Shown here piece after piece: positions 52,088 to 61,897 of a stretch of 64,000 nucleotides of DNA; within the stretch, counting starts at the first letter, position 1, and the number at the start of each line of letters is the position of its first letter. Made by a program: the position numbers and the translations under genes. The notes under the pieces are model-generated. The model saw nothing but the letters and a program-made list of their open reading frames with translations, had not been told where the DNA came from and ran no database searches. The stretch comes from Sphingobacterium gobiense (lineage in GTDB: Bacteria > Bacteroidota > Bacteroidia > Sphingobacteriales > Sphingobacteriaceae). The DNA lies in contig NZ_PVBS01000001.1 of NCBI RefSeq assembly GCF_002980575.1, forward strand, positions 1,798,001 to 1,862,000, given 5' to 3'.

Positions 52088-54211
52088 ATGAATGTAAAAA
52101 TACTTGTGGGGTCACCTTATCCCCTCGGAGCCAACTATGACGGTAACGGCGTAAACTTTGCTATTTATGCGGAAAATGCAGCGTCTGTAGAACTTTGTCT
52201 CTTTGAACAAGCAACGGATGAAAGAGAATCTTTGGTGATCGAAATCAAAGAACGGACGCATCAGGTATGGCACGTCTATATCCCGGATATCGGTCCTGGA
52301 CAGTTATATGGTTATAGAGTACACGGACCTTACGAACCTGCACAGGGGCATCGCTTTAATCCCAACAAGCTCCTTATAGACCCCTATGCCAAAGCGATAG
52401 CGGGCACATTACGCTGGGATGATGCGTTATTCGGTTATGAGGTAGGCCATTCGGACGCGGATGTAAGCTTTAGCGAAAAAGACAGTGCAGCGTTTATTCC
52501 AAAGGGGGTCGTGATAGATAACACGTTTGATTGGGAAGGAGACACACCGCTTCGGATCCCTATGCATCGCAGTATCATTTATGAAACACACGTCAAGGGG
52601 TTTACTGCACAGCATCCTGAAATTCCAGAAGAAATAAGGGGCACTTATTCTGCATTGGCCCATCCTGTAACTATTTCTTATCTCCAATCGCTGGGGATAA
52701 CGGCGATAGAACTCTTACCCATACATCATTTTATTACTGACCGGCATCTCCACGAAAAGGGTTTGACAAATTATTGGGGTTATAATACGATCGGATTTTT
52801 TGCACCGGACATTCGTTATGGATCAATCGGTAGTCAAGGAGAGCAAGTTATCGAATTCAAAAATATGGTGAAGGAGCTCCATCGCGCCGGAATAGAAGTG
52901 ATATTAGATGTAGTGTATAATCATACAGGTGAAGGCAACGAGATGGGACCAACTCTTTCTTTCCGAGGCATTGACAATGCTTCATATTATCGTCTCACCG
53001 AAGATCCTCGCTACTATATGGATTTTACCGGCACAGGAAATACGCTCAATGCGCGTTTACCCAATGTACTACGCCTGATTATGGATAGTCTACGCTATTG
53101 GATTCTAGAGATGCATATCGACGGTTTTAGATTTGACCTTGCGTCCGCTCTTGCCCGCGAGCTGTATGATGTAGATAAACTAAGTTCGTTCTTTGACGTC
53201 ATCTATCAAGATCCCGTTATTTCTCAGGTAAAACTCATCGCCGAACCATGGGATATCGGAGAAGGTGGCTATCAAGTAGGTGAATTTCCTCCGGGCTGGG
53301 CGGAATGGAATGGGAAGTACCGTGATTGTATGCGTGATTATTGGATCGGAGCAGACAGCATGCTGGGGGAGTTTGCAGATAGATTGACAGGTTCATCCGA
53401 TCTTTATCAAGGGGATTACCGCAGGCCGACAGCAAGCATTAATTTCATAACGGCACATGATGGGTTTACTTTGCACGATCTTGTCTCCTATAACGAGAAG
53501 CATAATGAGGCGAATGGAGAAGATAATCTGGATGGAGACAATCACAACCGCTCTTGGAATTGTGGCGTCGAAGGTCCGACAGAAGACGAAGAAGTCAATA
53601 AGCTCCGTGTAAAACAGAAACGAAACCTGCTGACGACATTGTTCTTGTCACAAGGTGTTCCGATGATTGTGGCGGGCGATGAGTTTGGACGCACCCAACA
53701 TGGCAATAATAACGCGTACTGCCAAGACAATGATATATCGTGGCTCGACTGGAACGGGCAGGATGAAAAATTGCTGCAGTTTACCCGCCAATTAATTGCA
53801 TTTCGAAAAGAACATCCCACATTCTGTCGAAGAAAATGGTTTCAAGGTATCCCTATAAAAGGTATTGGCCTAGAAGATATAGCCTGGTTTAATCCCGAAG
53901 GACAGGAAATGCAAGAATCACATTGGCAAAATGATTTCGCTAGATCCTTAGCCGTTTTTCTAAATGGCAATGGTATACGGACCTCAGACGATGATGGAAC
54001 TAAAATCGTAGACAATAGTTTCTATATCATGTTCAACGCTTATTGGGAAGACATCAGCTATAAATTACCAAATGCTAAATACTGCAAAGAATGGATAATG
54101 GTTTTAGACACCAATATAGAGACTATCGGCGCCCATAACACATATGCCGCTGATAATAACATTACCGTGCCTGCACGTTCCATTATTGTTTTAATGTCGA
54201 CCGAAATATAA
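52088..54211 (+). CDS. glgX: Glycogen debranching enzyme GlgX/TreX
   Basis: 707 residues of the GH13 isoamylase-type debranching family. An N-terminal CBM48-like domain (YPLGANYDGNGVNFAIYAENAASVELCLFE) leads into the barrel with the nucleophile in HIDGFRFDLASALA (about 349), acid Glu in LIAEPWDIGEGGYQVG (about 385) and third Asp in ITAHDGFTLHDLVSYNEKHNEANGEDN (about 458). It cleaves alpha-1,6 branches to give linear maltooligosaccharides that TreY can use. It sits 72 bp after treY-malQ and 34 bp before treZ. Confidence 0.93.
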   Translation: MNVKILVGSPYPLGANYDGNGVNFAIYAENAASVELCLFEQATDERESLVIEIKERTHQVWHVYIPDIGPGQLYGYRVHGPYEPAQGHRFNPNKLLIDPYAKAIAGTLRWDDALFGYEVGHSDADVSFSEKDSAAFIPKGVVIDNTFDWEGDTPLRIPMHRSIIYETHVKGFTAQHPEIPEEIRGTYSALAHPVTISYLQSLGITAIELLPIHHFITDRHLHEKGLTNYWGYNTIGFFAPDIRYGSIGSQGEQVIEFKNMVKELHRAGIEVILDVVYNHTGEGNEMGPTLSFRGIDNASYYRLTEDPRYYMDFTGTGNTLNARLPNVLRLIMDSLRYWILEMHIDGFRFDLASALARELYDVDKLSSFFDVIYQDPVISQVKLIAEPWDIGEGGYQVGEFPPGWAEWNGKYRDCMRDYWIGADSMLGEFADRLTGSSDLYQGDYRRPTASINFITAHDGFTLHDLVSYNEKHNEANGEDNLDGDNHNRSWNCGVEGPTEDEEVNKLRVKQKRNLLTTLFLSQGVPMIVAGDEFGRTQHGNNNAYCQDNDISWLDWNGQDEKLLQFTRQLIAFRKEHPTFCRRKWFQGIPIKGIGLEDIAWFNPEGQEMQESHWQNDFARSLAVFLNGNGIRTSDDDGTKIVDNSFYIMFNAYWEDISYKLPNAKYCKEWIMVLDTNIETIGAHNTYAADNNITVPARSIIVLMSTEI

Positions 54212-54245
54212 ACATGATACGCTCTTAAAAATAGCATACATTAAA

Positions 54246-56069
54246 TTGCTCATGAATACAGGGAGAATAACACCACTAGGCGTTACGCTTACGAAAAATA
54301 AAGTCCAAATTACAGTATGGGCTCCCAAAGCAAAAAGCGTAATATGCCGAACCTATCAGCCTAATAAAGATATCGTCCTGTCACCGCAGGCCTATGGTTA
54401 CTGGTATGGGGAAAGCAAGGAGATAGCAGCCGGACAGCGGTATCATTTCGTCGTGAACGGCGAAGCGTTACCTGATCCAGTATCACGATCCCAACCGGAA
54501 GGCGTGCATGGGCCATCGGCTGTTGTAGATCTTCATTTCGATTGGACTGATCAGGACTATCAATGTCAACCTTTGGCTGATTTCATTATCTACGAGCTAC
54601 ATGTCGGAACATTTTCTCCTACACACGATTTCGAGGGTGTTATCGAACGCCTACCTTATCTCAAAGATCTAGGGATAACCGCAATAGAAATCATGCCTGT
54701 AGCACAGTTTCCGGGAGAGCGAAATTGGGGATACGATGGCACATTTTTATTTGCTGCGCAGCATTCCTACGGTGGCGCCCGGGGACTGCAGCGGCTGGTA
54801 GATGCTTGTCATCGAGACGGTATTGCCGTCATTCTCGATGTAGTATATAACCACTTCGGTCCAGAAGGCAATCACCTAGAGAAATACGGTCCATATCTGA
54901 CGGAAAAATACCATACACCTTGGGGAAAAGCCGTCAATTATGATGACTCATGGAGTCATGGTGTGCGCGACTTCGTTTGTGAAAATGTATTGATGTGGTT
55001 CCGTGATTTTCATGTAGACGCTCTTCGTCTTGACGCCGTCCACGCTATAAAGGATTTTAGTCCATCGCATATACTTCAAGATATTAGACGTACAACAGAT
55101 GGTTTAATGCGTGAAACGGGACAAAGACATTATGTAATGGCGGAATGTGACCTGAATGACAAACGTTTTTTAGAACCCTTGGAACAAAACGGTTTTGCCA
55201 TCGACGCCCAGTGGCTAGATGAATTCCATCATGCATTACGTGTTGCCGCTGGCGAAGAAAAAAAAGGATATTATAAGGAGTTTAATGGCGTCGAACATCT
55301 AGCGAAAGCTTACGAACAGGCTTATGTATTTACTGGTCAGTATTCTACACATCGGCACAAGTTTTTCGGCAGCAGTGCTAACGGGATTCCAGGAGAGAAA
55401 TTTATTGTTTTTTCACAGAACCATGATCAGGTCGGCAACCGTATGCTCGGTGAACGAAGCAGTATGCTGTTTACGCCTGATTTACAGCGTTTGATGGCAT
55501 TGGCTATCATGGTTTCGCCGTTCATCCCTTTATTGTTTATGGGCGAAGAATGGGCCTCACAAAAGCCTTTCTATTATTTTGTAAGCCATAGCGATCCCAA
55601 ACTAATAACTGCCGTCCGCAGAGGCCGTCGTGAAGAGTTTTCTGATTTTCACGGCGAAGGAGAGATGCCTGATCCACAGGATGTAAAAACCTTTCATAAC
55701 AGCGTGTTAGATTGGACGGAAACGGCTCTAGCAGAGCATCAACGCATGCTTCGATATTATCAAGGCATGATTGCTTTAAGGAAGTCGAATGTTGTACTTC
55801 GGAGTTTCAAAAGAGAAAATCTGCACGTGGGTCATGATCTGCAGAAAGATTCGCTGGTACTACGTTTTGAATGCACAAAAGAAATGTTGATATGCATTCT
55901 CAATTTTTCGTCGTCCACGCAGCGCTTTGCTATTCCGGAAGGTCAATCGTGGGAAAAAGTGTGGGATACCGCCGATAGCAAATGGGGCGGCCTTTCTTCA
56001 GCCATAATGACCGATGGCTTCGCACATCTCGCTGCTCGAACTGGCATTATAATACAAACGCGAATTTAG
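54246..56069 (+). CDS. treZ: Malto-oligosyltrehalose trehalohydrolase TreZ
   Basis: 607 residues, GH13. N-terminal carbohydrate-binding-like region (VTLTKNKVQITVWAPKAKSVICRTY), barrel with YELHVGTFSPTHDFEGVIERLPYLKDLGITAIEIMPVAQFPGERNWGYDG, nucleophile in VDALRLDAVHAIKD (about 263), acid in VMAECDLND (about 299) and third Asp in FSQNHDQVGNRMLGER (about 393). It releases free trehalose from maltooligosyltrehalose made by TreY. Completing the operon, it closes a three-gene route from branched glucan to trehalose. It is convergent with the DUF2721 gene, 25 bp away. Confidence 0.94.
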   Translation: MLMNTGRITPLGVTLTKNKVQITVWAPKAKSVICRTYQPNKDIVLSPQAYGYWYGESKEIAAGQRYHFVVNGEALPDPVSRSQPEGVHGPSAVVDLHFDWTDQDYQCQPLADFIIYELHVGTFSPTHDFEGVIERLPYLKDLGITAIEIMPVAQFPGERNWGYDGTFLFAAQHSYGGARGLQRLVDACHRDGIAVILDVVYNHFGPEGNHLEKYGPYLTEKYHTPWGKAVNYDDSWSHGVRDFVCENVLMWFRDFHVDALRLDAVHAIKDFSPSHILQDIRRTTDGLMRETGQRHYVMAECDLNDKRFLEPLEQNGFAIDAQWLDEFHHALRVAAGEEKKGYYKEFNGVEHLAKAYEQAYVFTGQYSTHRHKFFGSSANGIPGEKFIVFSQNHDQVGNRMLGERSSMLFTPDLQRLMALAIMVSPFIPLLFMGEEWASQKPFYYFVSHSDPKLITAVRRGRREEFSDFHGEGEMPDPQDVKTFHNSVLDWTETALAEHQRMLRYYQGMIALRKSNVVLRSFKRENLHVGHDLQKDSLVLRFECTKEMLICILNFSSSTQRFAIPEGQSWEKVWDTADSKWGGLSSAIMTDGFAHLAARTGIIIQTRI

Positions 56070-56094
56070 GAATTAATACACCATACTCCTGAGC

Positions 56095-56511
56095 TTACTC
56101 CTTCTGATGATCGTCAACCTTTCCGGAATCCATGTCACTCAACTCAAGCTCCAGGGCTTTATTGCTCAGCTGAATTTCCACGAAAGAAATAACTAACGAT
56201 ATAGTAAAAAACAAAAGGCTCATTGCAAAAGTGATTTCGGCTACCAATACATTGTCTAAGTAGATGCCATACATACACACGATGCAGCTTATAAAGCTCA
56301 CTACGCCCGCACCTTGCATATGTCGCAATAATTTAAGTCGGTAGCGAAGATTTCCGATTTGACCTTGCAGTACACCTTTTTTATTGTGTTCGAGATATTT
56401 GGCATGTAAGCTCCGCACCAGAGCAGCCAAGGCCAAAAACCGATTGGTATATGCTAACATGATTAAACTGATAGCCGGAAAAAGCAAAGCTGCTGTGCTG
56501 TACGTTATCAT
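56095..56511 (-). CDS. DUF2721 membrane protein
   Basis: 138 residues with three hydrophobic segments (about 5-32, 70-92, 95-118) and the DUF2721 pattern FPAISLIMLAYTNRFLALAALVRSLHAKYLEHNK, then LLRHMQGAGVVSFISCIVCMYG. Function unknown. Confidence 0.85.
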   Translation of the reverse strand: MITYSTAALLFPAISLIMLAYTNRFLALAALVRSLHAKYLEHNKKGVLQGQIGNLRYRLKLLRHMQGAGVVSFISCIVCMYGIYLDNVLVAEITFAMSLLFFTISLVISFVEIQLSNKALELELSDMDSGKVDDHQKE

Positions 56512-56637
56512 AAACTAACCGATGTTTTTTTGTTATAAAGCCACAAAACAATTATCGAAGATAATCAATATTATGTGTACATGAAAACAACGCCGTATGC
56601 TTTTAATTTCAATAAACCGGCTTCACAACTATAACCA

Positions 56638-57870
56638 TTAACACGAATCCTTTTTCCCCAACTCCATAACAAAGCGATTAAAGAAAGAAAACACGCCAAC
56701 AAGGGCAATAATGCATCCTAAAGCAATAAAAATATTGTTTACACCAAAGAAATCTGCTACCCATCCTGTTCCAAGCAGTCCGATGACAGTGGGGATAATG
56801 GCCATACTGAAATAGAGGGAGAAGACACGCCCCATTACTTCCGCACGCACCTCCTCTTGCAGTACGGTCATAAAACTCGCGTTATAAATCGTTGCTACTA
56901 TGCCGCCTATAGCTGTTAATCCTACCAAAATCCAGAACGTATGTGGTGGGATAACGCCTGATAACGCTAAGCTTATCCCTAAAATAATGGTAGTCATATT
57001 GATCATCACCACTTTCCGAATCGTGGGTTTAAAAATTCCCAACACACTCCCCCCAACCAACATGCCAATTCCCCAAGCCATTTCGACTATGCTCATTTCC
57101 CATTTGCCTCCGCCGAAATATTGCAAGGTTAGCAACGGAAACAACACGGCCACAGGCATAATACAAAAGGTGGCGATGGTAGAATAAGCAAAAAGCCAGG
57201 TCAGCCCTTTGTTGTCCAAAATTGCTTTAAATCCTAATTTTAGGTCATTCCAAGCCTGTTCGAAACTAGCTTTTGCCTTTTCAGGGATCTCCGGATTCGG
57301 GATATGTACAAACAGTAATGCCGTGATAGCGACAGTAGCACCAACGATATCCAATAGCAACACATTGCCTATCGACATCAAAGTGATCGCTAAAGTTCCT
57401 AATGCTGGACCTGCAATTGCGGATATTGACTGTATCATCTGGTTTACGCCCGCAATTCGTAACAGTTCACTCGCGGGTGCAATCATCGGGACAGATGCCT
57501 GCATAGCGGGCATATGGAAAGCCGATCCTACCGAACGTAGTGCCAGCATAGCGTATATTAGTATGAGGCTTTCATACCCAATGTAAAAACTAACCGACAT
57601 TACTAATGTACATAATGCGACGAAGCCATCGGCAAACATCATCGTTTTCTTCCGGTTCCAACGATCAATGTAAATCCCTGCAAATGGACCGATAACCGCT
57701 GCAGGCAACATTCCTGCAATAGCACCATACGCAAGTATCTCAGCTGAGCCATGTTCGATGCTCAACCATATAATAATAGCAAAATTCACCGCTGAGCTGG
57801 TAATCAATGATATGAATTGCCCAATCCATATAATGAGGAATTTCCTTTTCCAGTTTTCTTTCTCTTGCAT
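56638..57870 (-). CDS. MFS transporter (enterobactin exporter EntS-like)
   Basis: About 410 residues from the ATG at 57870 (MQEKENWKRK). Twelve predicted helices; WIGQFISLITSSAVNFAIIIWL at helix 1 and GPFAGIYIDRWNRKKTMMFADG as the loop between helices 2 and 3 are the EntS/MFS_3 signature, with AEVMGRVFSLYFSMAIIPTVIG in the C-terminal half. Probably a proton-driven drug or small-molecule exporter. No siderophore genes are nearby. Confidence 0.9.
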   Translation of the reverse strand: MQEKENWKRKFLIIWIGQFISLITSSAVNFAIIIWLSIEHGSAEILAYGAIAGMLPAAVIGPFAGIYIDRWNRKKTMMFADGFVALCTLVMSVSFYIGYESLILIYAMLALRSVGSAFHMPAMQASVPMIAPASELLRIAGVNQMIQSISAIAGPALGTLAITLMSIGNVLLLDIVGATVAITALLFVHIPNPEIPEKAKASFEQAWNDLKLGFKAILDNKGLTWLFAYSTIATFCIMPVAVLFPLLTLQYFGGGKWEMSIVEMAWGIGMLVGGSVLGIFKPTIRKVVMINMTTIILGISLALSGVIPPHTFWILVGLTAIGGIVATIYNASFMTVLQEEVRAEVMGRVFSLYFSMAIIPTVIGLLGTGWVADFFGVNNIFIALGCIIALVGVFSFFNRFVMELGKKDSC

Positions 57871-58120
57871 AAACTTTTCTGTATAAAACGTAACCTTTTG
57901 ACGTTTTGTAATCAAAACTAAAAAAATGAGAATCTGAATAAAACAAGCGCTGAACGGCTTATTTTAACGGGTATCGAGGCATAGTGGATGCCTGGTGTTT
58001 ACGCTATTCTGTCGCGCGCACTTAATACCCGATATAGAGAAGTAATTTTCATAATTCAGCAAAGATAAATGAAAATACAGAAAAGTCAGCACGATGACAT
58101 AAAAAAAATACCAAAAAGAA

Positions 58121-58145
58121 AGCCCCTGCAAAAATCTGCAGAGGC
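58121..58145 (-). terminator. Terminator of the Hsp20 gene
   Basis: AGCCCCTGCA and TGCAGAGGCT pair with one C-A mismatch around a 5-nt loop; on the minus strand the stem is followed by TTTCTTTTT. It lies about 36 bp past the Hsp20 stop. Confidence 0.7.
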
Positions 58146-58181
58146 TCTCCCTCACCTTAAACCACTACACTACTACAATTA

Positions 58182-58625
58182 TTATTTCACTTCGATGAGC
58201 CTTTTTGCAACGATTGCATCTTCTTTCTTACCAACGGTCACTTGTAAAACACCGTGTATATATTCGGCTTCGATTTCATTGTAATTTACAGAATCGGGCA
58301 GTGAAAATGAGCGTGTAAAGGAAGTATAACTGAACTCCTTTTTACTGTAGAGTTTATCGCCTTCGCTCGTTTCTTCTTTTTTCTCTGCGGAAATGGTAAT
58401 CATATTTTTATCCACATTGATTTTAAAATCTGATTTCTGTAGTCCCGGAGCCGCTAATTCTATTTTGAAGGACTTGTCAGTTTCCGCAATATTGACTGCT
58501 GGTACACGTGTAATAAGTCGATCACTAATAAATGAATCGCTCAAAAAGTTATCAAAAAAGCTGTTAACATAAGGGTTAACTGCGTCTGAATTAATAGTTC
58601 TGTTGGGAAATTTAATTAATGCCAT
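58182..58625 (-). CDS. Small heat-shock protein, Hsp20/alpha-crystallin family
   Basis: 147 residues. The alpha-crystallin domain covers about 38-140 (VPAVNIAETDKSFKIELAAPGLQKSDFKINVDKNMITISAEKKEE), with FTRSFSLPDSVNYNEIEAEYIHGVLQVTVGKKE including the A-x-x-x-n-G-v-L motif (EYIHGVLQV). Passive holdase against protein aggregation. Note a strong Shine-Dalgarno sequence ahead of the start. Confidence 0.95.
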   Translation of the reverse strand: MALIKFPNRTINSDAVNPYVNSFFDNFLSDSFISDRLITRVPAVNIAETDKSFKIELAAPGLQKSDFKINVDKNMITISAEKKEETSEGDKLYSKKEFSYTSFTRSFSLPDSVNYNEIEAEYIHGVLQVTVGKKEDAIVAKRLIEVK

Positions 58626-58633
58626 TTTTATAT

Positions 58634-58639
58634 CCTCCT
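58634..58639 (-). promoter_or_regulatory. Strong ribosome-binding site of Hsp20
   Basis: AGGAGG on the minus strand lies 8 nt from the ATG. A full Shine-Dalgarno is uncommon in this phylum and stands out among the genes here, suggesting high translation upon heat shock. Confidence 0.6.
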
Positions 58640-58750
58640 ATTTTTTAATTTCTTTTAATGTACTTATCCAAATCAAATCTTATACCGAATGAGAAAAAAA
58701 TAGCAACAAAGACATTTTGTCGTTTAAAAAAGATGTTAGATGCCACATTG

Positions 58751-59116
58751 TCACCTAATGTAACACAGGGAAACCATAGCTTGCACGTGATCATGTCCGA
58801 ACGGAGGAGTCGTTTTATGGACGGACACCCGCGCTTCGTCAACAAAGGAATAACGGTCTTGTATTTTAGAAAGAATCTCTTCGGCGGCAGACTCAAGAAG
58901 TGTACGTTCTTTTTTCATGACCTCATATAGCAGATCGTAAAGCTCTCCGTAGTTAATCGTATTCGATAAGTCTTCCGTGTTGGCATTGTCGAAAGGAAAG
59001 CGAACGACGACATCCACGAAAAACTCGTTACCCAAAATACGTTCTTCTTTGTAATAACCGATTGGAGAAAAAAAGCGTACCTTCTGAAGTGCTACTTCCT
59101 GTATGATAGAACCCAT
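58751..59116 (-). CDS. folB: Dihydroneopterin aldolase FolB
   Basis: About 121 residues from the ATG at 59116, the usual FolB length; the frame continues upstream to 59233 but the extra codons overlap the divergent gene. The family pattern is clear: ALQKVRFFSPIGYYKEERILGNEFFVDVVVRF, SNTINYGELYDLLYEVMKKERTLLESAAEEIL, and ARVSVHKTTPPFGHDHVQAMVSLCYIR. The catalytic Glu is probably in KEER and the Lys in VHKTTPP. It forms 6-hydroxymethyl-dihydropterin in folate synthesis. Standing alone, outside a fol operon. Confidence 0.92.
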   Translation of the reverse strand: MGSIIQEVALQKVRFFSPIGYYKEERILGNEFFVDVVVRFPFDNANTEDLSNTINYGELYDLLYEVMKKERTLLESAAEEILSKIQDRYSFVDEARVSVHKTTPPFGHDHVQAMVSLCYIR

Positions 59117-59193
59117 ATACAAACATATGAAAAAATGAAAAATGTAAGAATTAATACATAATATTGCTTTATTAAACGTAAAAACAACATCTG

Positions 59194-59928
59194 ATGAAGA
59201 CTCAACTAGGAAGCACGCTGTTATTTCTAACATTATCTATTAGTAGTATGGCACAAACAAAATTTAAACCGGAAGATACCGAATTTTACTCACCTAAACC
59301 TCCTGTCGTAACAGTTTACAACCAAGTACCTAGCGATGCTATCGTTCTATTCGACGGAACAACGCTTGATCACTGGGTAAGTCGCCAAAACCCCACACAA
59401 CCGGCTGAATGGACGCTAGAGAATAACACCTTGACTGTTAAACCCAAAACGGGCGACATCCAGACCAAACAAACGTTTGAGGATTTTCAGCTCCATCTAG
59501 AATGGAAAAGTCCAGCTGTTATCAAAGGTGAGGGCCAGGGACGTGGAAATAGCGGCATATTCCTTCAGGGACGTTACGAAATTCAAATATTAGACAACGA
59601 TAATAACCCCACGTACGTAAATGGTCAGGCCGGAAGCCTATACAAGCAAAGACCTCCACTAGTGGAGGTACGGGCATCAGAAGACAGATGGCACCGCTAT
59701 GACATCATTTACAAAGCCCCGAGATTCAATAAAGATGGTATGCTGATTAGTAAAGGCACATTTACGCTACTACATAATGGTGTTGTTGTGCAAAACAACA
59801 CCGTTATCGAAGGAACAACAGAATATATAGGTTTACCCAAGATGCAAGCTCATGGTGCGGGGCCTATTATCTTGCAGGATCATGGCGATTTGGTCCATTT
59901 CCGAAACATCTGGATTAGACCATTATAG
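59194..59928 (+). CDS. Secreted DUF1080 protein (3-keto-disaccharide hydrolase family)
   Basis: 244 residues. Signal peptide (MKTQLGSTLLFLTLSISSMAQ) then the DUF1080 jelly-roll with VLFDGTTLDHWVSRQ, FEDFQLHLEWKSPAVIKGEGQGRGNSGIFLQGRYEIQILD, WHRYDIIYKAPRF and FRNIWIRPL. Members bind or cleave 3-keto glycosides produced by 3-glycoside dehydrogenases and occur in many Bacteroidota. No partner dehydrogenase is nearby. Confidence 0.9.
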   Translation: MKTQLGSTLLFLTLSISSMAQTKFKPEDTEFYSPKPPVVTVYNQVPSDAIVLFDGTTLDHWVSRQNPTQPAEWTLENNTLTVKPKTGDIQTKQTFEDFQLHLEWKSPAVIKGEGQGRGNSGIFLQGRYEIQILDNDNNPTYVNGQAGSLYKQRPPLVEVRASEDRWHRYDIIYKAPRFNKDGMLISKGTFTLLHNGVVVQNNTVIEGTTEYIGLPKMQAHGAGPIILQDHGDLVHFRNIWIRPL

Positions 59929-59941
59929 CGTAGACGAGAAG

Positions 59942-59969
59942 GTAGAGATGTGCTACCCCACATCTCTAC
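59942..59969. terminator. Stem-loop between convergent DUF1080 and asnB genes
   Basis: GTAGAGATGTG and CACATCTCTAC pair perfectly (11 bp) around a 6-nt loop. Position between convergent stops suits a bidirectional terminator, though the flanking A/T runs do not follow the stem in the usual sense. Confidence 0.55.
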
Positions 59970-59999
59970 AAAAACAAATTAAAAGAGCTTTAATAGTCT

Positions 60000-61691
60000 T
60001 TAGATTAGCGACTGGGACGTCTTTTCATAACTATCATTGTGCACATGGGCTACCGCTCTTCCTGAGGGATCGTTCATATTCTGAAAAGACGCATCCCACG
60101 CTAACGCCTCTGGCGTGCTACACGCCACCGATTTCACAGACGGCACCGTTTTGGCCGCAGCTTCCGACGGGAAATGCGACTCAAAAATGGAACGATACAG
60201 AAACTCTTCTTTATTTTTAGGTGGATTAACGGGAAAGCGTGCTGCCGCTATCTCGAATTCAACATCTGACACCTTGCTTTCTGCCAATTCCTTTAATGTA
60301 TCAATCCAGCTATATCCCACGCCATCAGAGAATTGTTCCTTTTGTCGCCATGCTATGCTTTCTGGCAGATAATCCTCAAATGCTTTCCGCACCACCCATT
60401 TTTCCATTCGTCCATCTTTGATCATCTTATCCGCTGGATTAAGCGTCATGGCAACATCCATAAACTCTTTGTCCAAAAACGGCACACGGCCCTCCACACC
60501 CCACGCTGCCAACGATTTATTCGCACGCAAACAATCGTATAAGTACAATTTATTCAACTTTCGGACGGTTTCTTCATGAAATTCTTGAGCGTTAGGTGCT
60601 TTATGAAAATATAGATACCCCCCAAAGAGTTCATCTGAACCTTCGCCAGATAACACCATTTTAATTCCCATGGACTTGATAACCCGTGATAGAAGATACA
60701 TCGGCGTTGAGGCACGAATAGTCGTTACATCGTAGGTCTCTAGGTGATAAATAACGTCTCGAATCGCATCTAAGCCCTCTTGAATCGTAAAGTTAATCTC
60801 ATGATGGATTGTACCAATGTGATCAGCTGCTTTTTTTGCAGCAACTAAATCGGGCGCACCTTTTAGACCAACCGCAAAAGAATGCAGTTGTGGATACCAA
60901 GCTTCTTCCTTCCCTTCTGTTTCAATGCGCTTGGACGCAAATTTCTTCGTAACAGCTGCGATAACAGAAGAATCAAGCCCACCAGATAATAGAACGCCGT
61001 AGGGAACGTCCGACATCAGCTGTCGTTGTACCGCATCTTCAAGCGCTTGACGTAATTTAGCTATATCTGTCTCGTTATTTTTTACTACATCATAAGACTC
61101 CCAGTCGCGTATATACCACTTCTTGGGTTCATTGCCCTCTTTGCTCGACAGATAGTGCCCTGGAGGAAATTGTGCTATCTCCACACAAAACCCTTCCAAT
61201 GATTTCAGTTCTGACGCCACGAAGAGCTGTCCCTGTTCATCTTTACCATAATACAAAGGAATGATACCCATATGATCACGCGCCACCAACCAAGAGTTGT
61301 CGCGCGAATCATATAGCGCAAAGCCAAATATGCCGTTCAAGTCTTCTATAAACGAAGGACCTTTAGCCAGATACAGCGCCAAAATAACTTCCGAATCCGA
61401 TTGTGTGGTAAATTCGTAATTAGGCAATGTATTTCGGAGTTGTTGATGATTGTATATTTCGCCGTTCACAGCAAGGACAACGCTCTTATCTGGACTAAAC
61501 AACGGCTGACTTCCCGATTTAGGATCAACAATAGCTAAGCGCTCATGCGCTAAAATAGCTTTTTCGCTGGTAAAGATACCTGACCAGTCGGGTCCACGGT
61601 GACGAATGCGCTTCGACATTTCCAACACCTGCGGCCTCAACTTCTCCGAGGAGAAAGGCTTTAATTCAAAAGCACCAACAATTCCACACAT
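60000..61691 (-). CDS. asnB: Asparagine synthase (glutamine-hydrolysing), AsnB
   Basis: 563 residues. N-terminal glutaminase with nucleophile Cys2 (MCGIVGAFE) and RHRGPDWSG; synthetase domain with PP-loop SGGLDSSVIAAV (about 236-247), GEGSDELFGGYLYFHKAP and RVPFLDKEFMDVAM. It makes asparagine from aspartate, glutamine and ATP. Length and Cys2 match the housekeeping AsnB type rather than a specialised antibiotic homologue. Convergent with the DUF1080 gene. Confidence 0.95.
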   Translation of the reverse strand: MCGIVGAFELKPFSSEKLRPQVLEMSKRIRHRGPDWSGIFTSEKAILAHERLAIVDPKSGSQPLFSPDKSVVLAVNGEIYNHQQLRNTLPNYEFTTQSDSEVILALYLAKGPSFIEDLNGIFGFALYDSRDNSWLVARDHMGIIPLYYGKDEQGQLFVASELKSLEGFCVEIAQFPPGHYLSSKEGNEPKKWYIRDWESYDVVKNNETDIAKLRQALEDAVQRQLMSDVPYGVLLSGGLDSSVIAAVTKKFASKRIETEGKEEAWYPQLHSFAVGLKGAPDLVAAKKAADHIGTIHHEINFTIQEGLDAIRDVIYHLETYDVTTIRASTPMYLLSRVIKSMGIKMVLSGEGSDELFGGYLYFHKAPNAQEFHEETVRKLNKLYLYDCLRANKSLAAWGVEGRVPFLDKEFMDVAMTLNPADKMIKDGRMEKWVVRKAFEDYLPESIAWRQKEQFSDGVGYSWIDTLKELAESKVSDVEFEIAAARFPVNPPKNKEEFLYRSIFESHFPSEAAAKTVPSVKSVACSTPEALAWDASFQNMNDPSGRAVAHVHNDSYEKTSQSLI

Positions 61692-61897
61692 AAATTTTAA
61701 TTTTAATACTGTTCACTAATATGTATTAGAGTAATAACACAAAGAAACATATAAAAAATCAAATCAACAATTTTTTTTATATTTTATTGAAAAAAAAATA
61801 AAAAAACAATTATTTGGTTAGCAAAATGACATCAAAACAAGCATTTGATTAACACACAACTTATCCATAAAAGTCTAAACTTCCAAAATACGTCGTT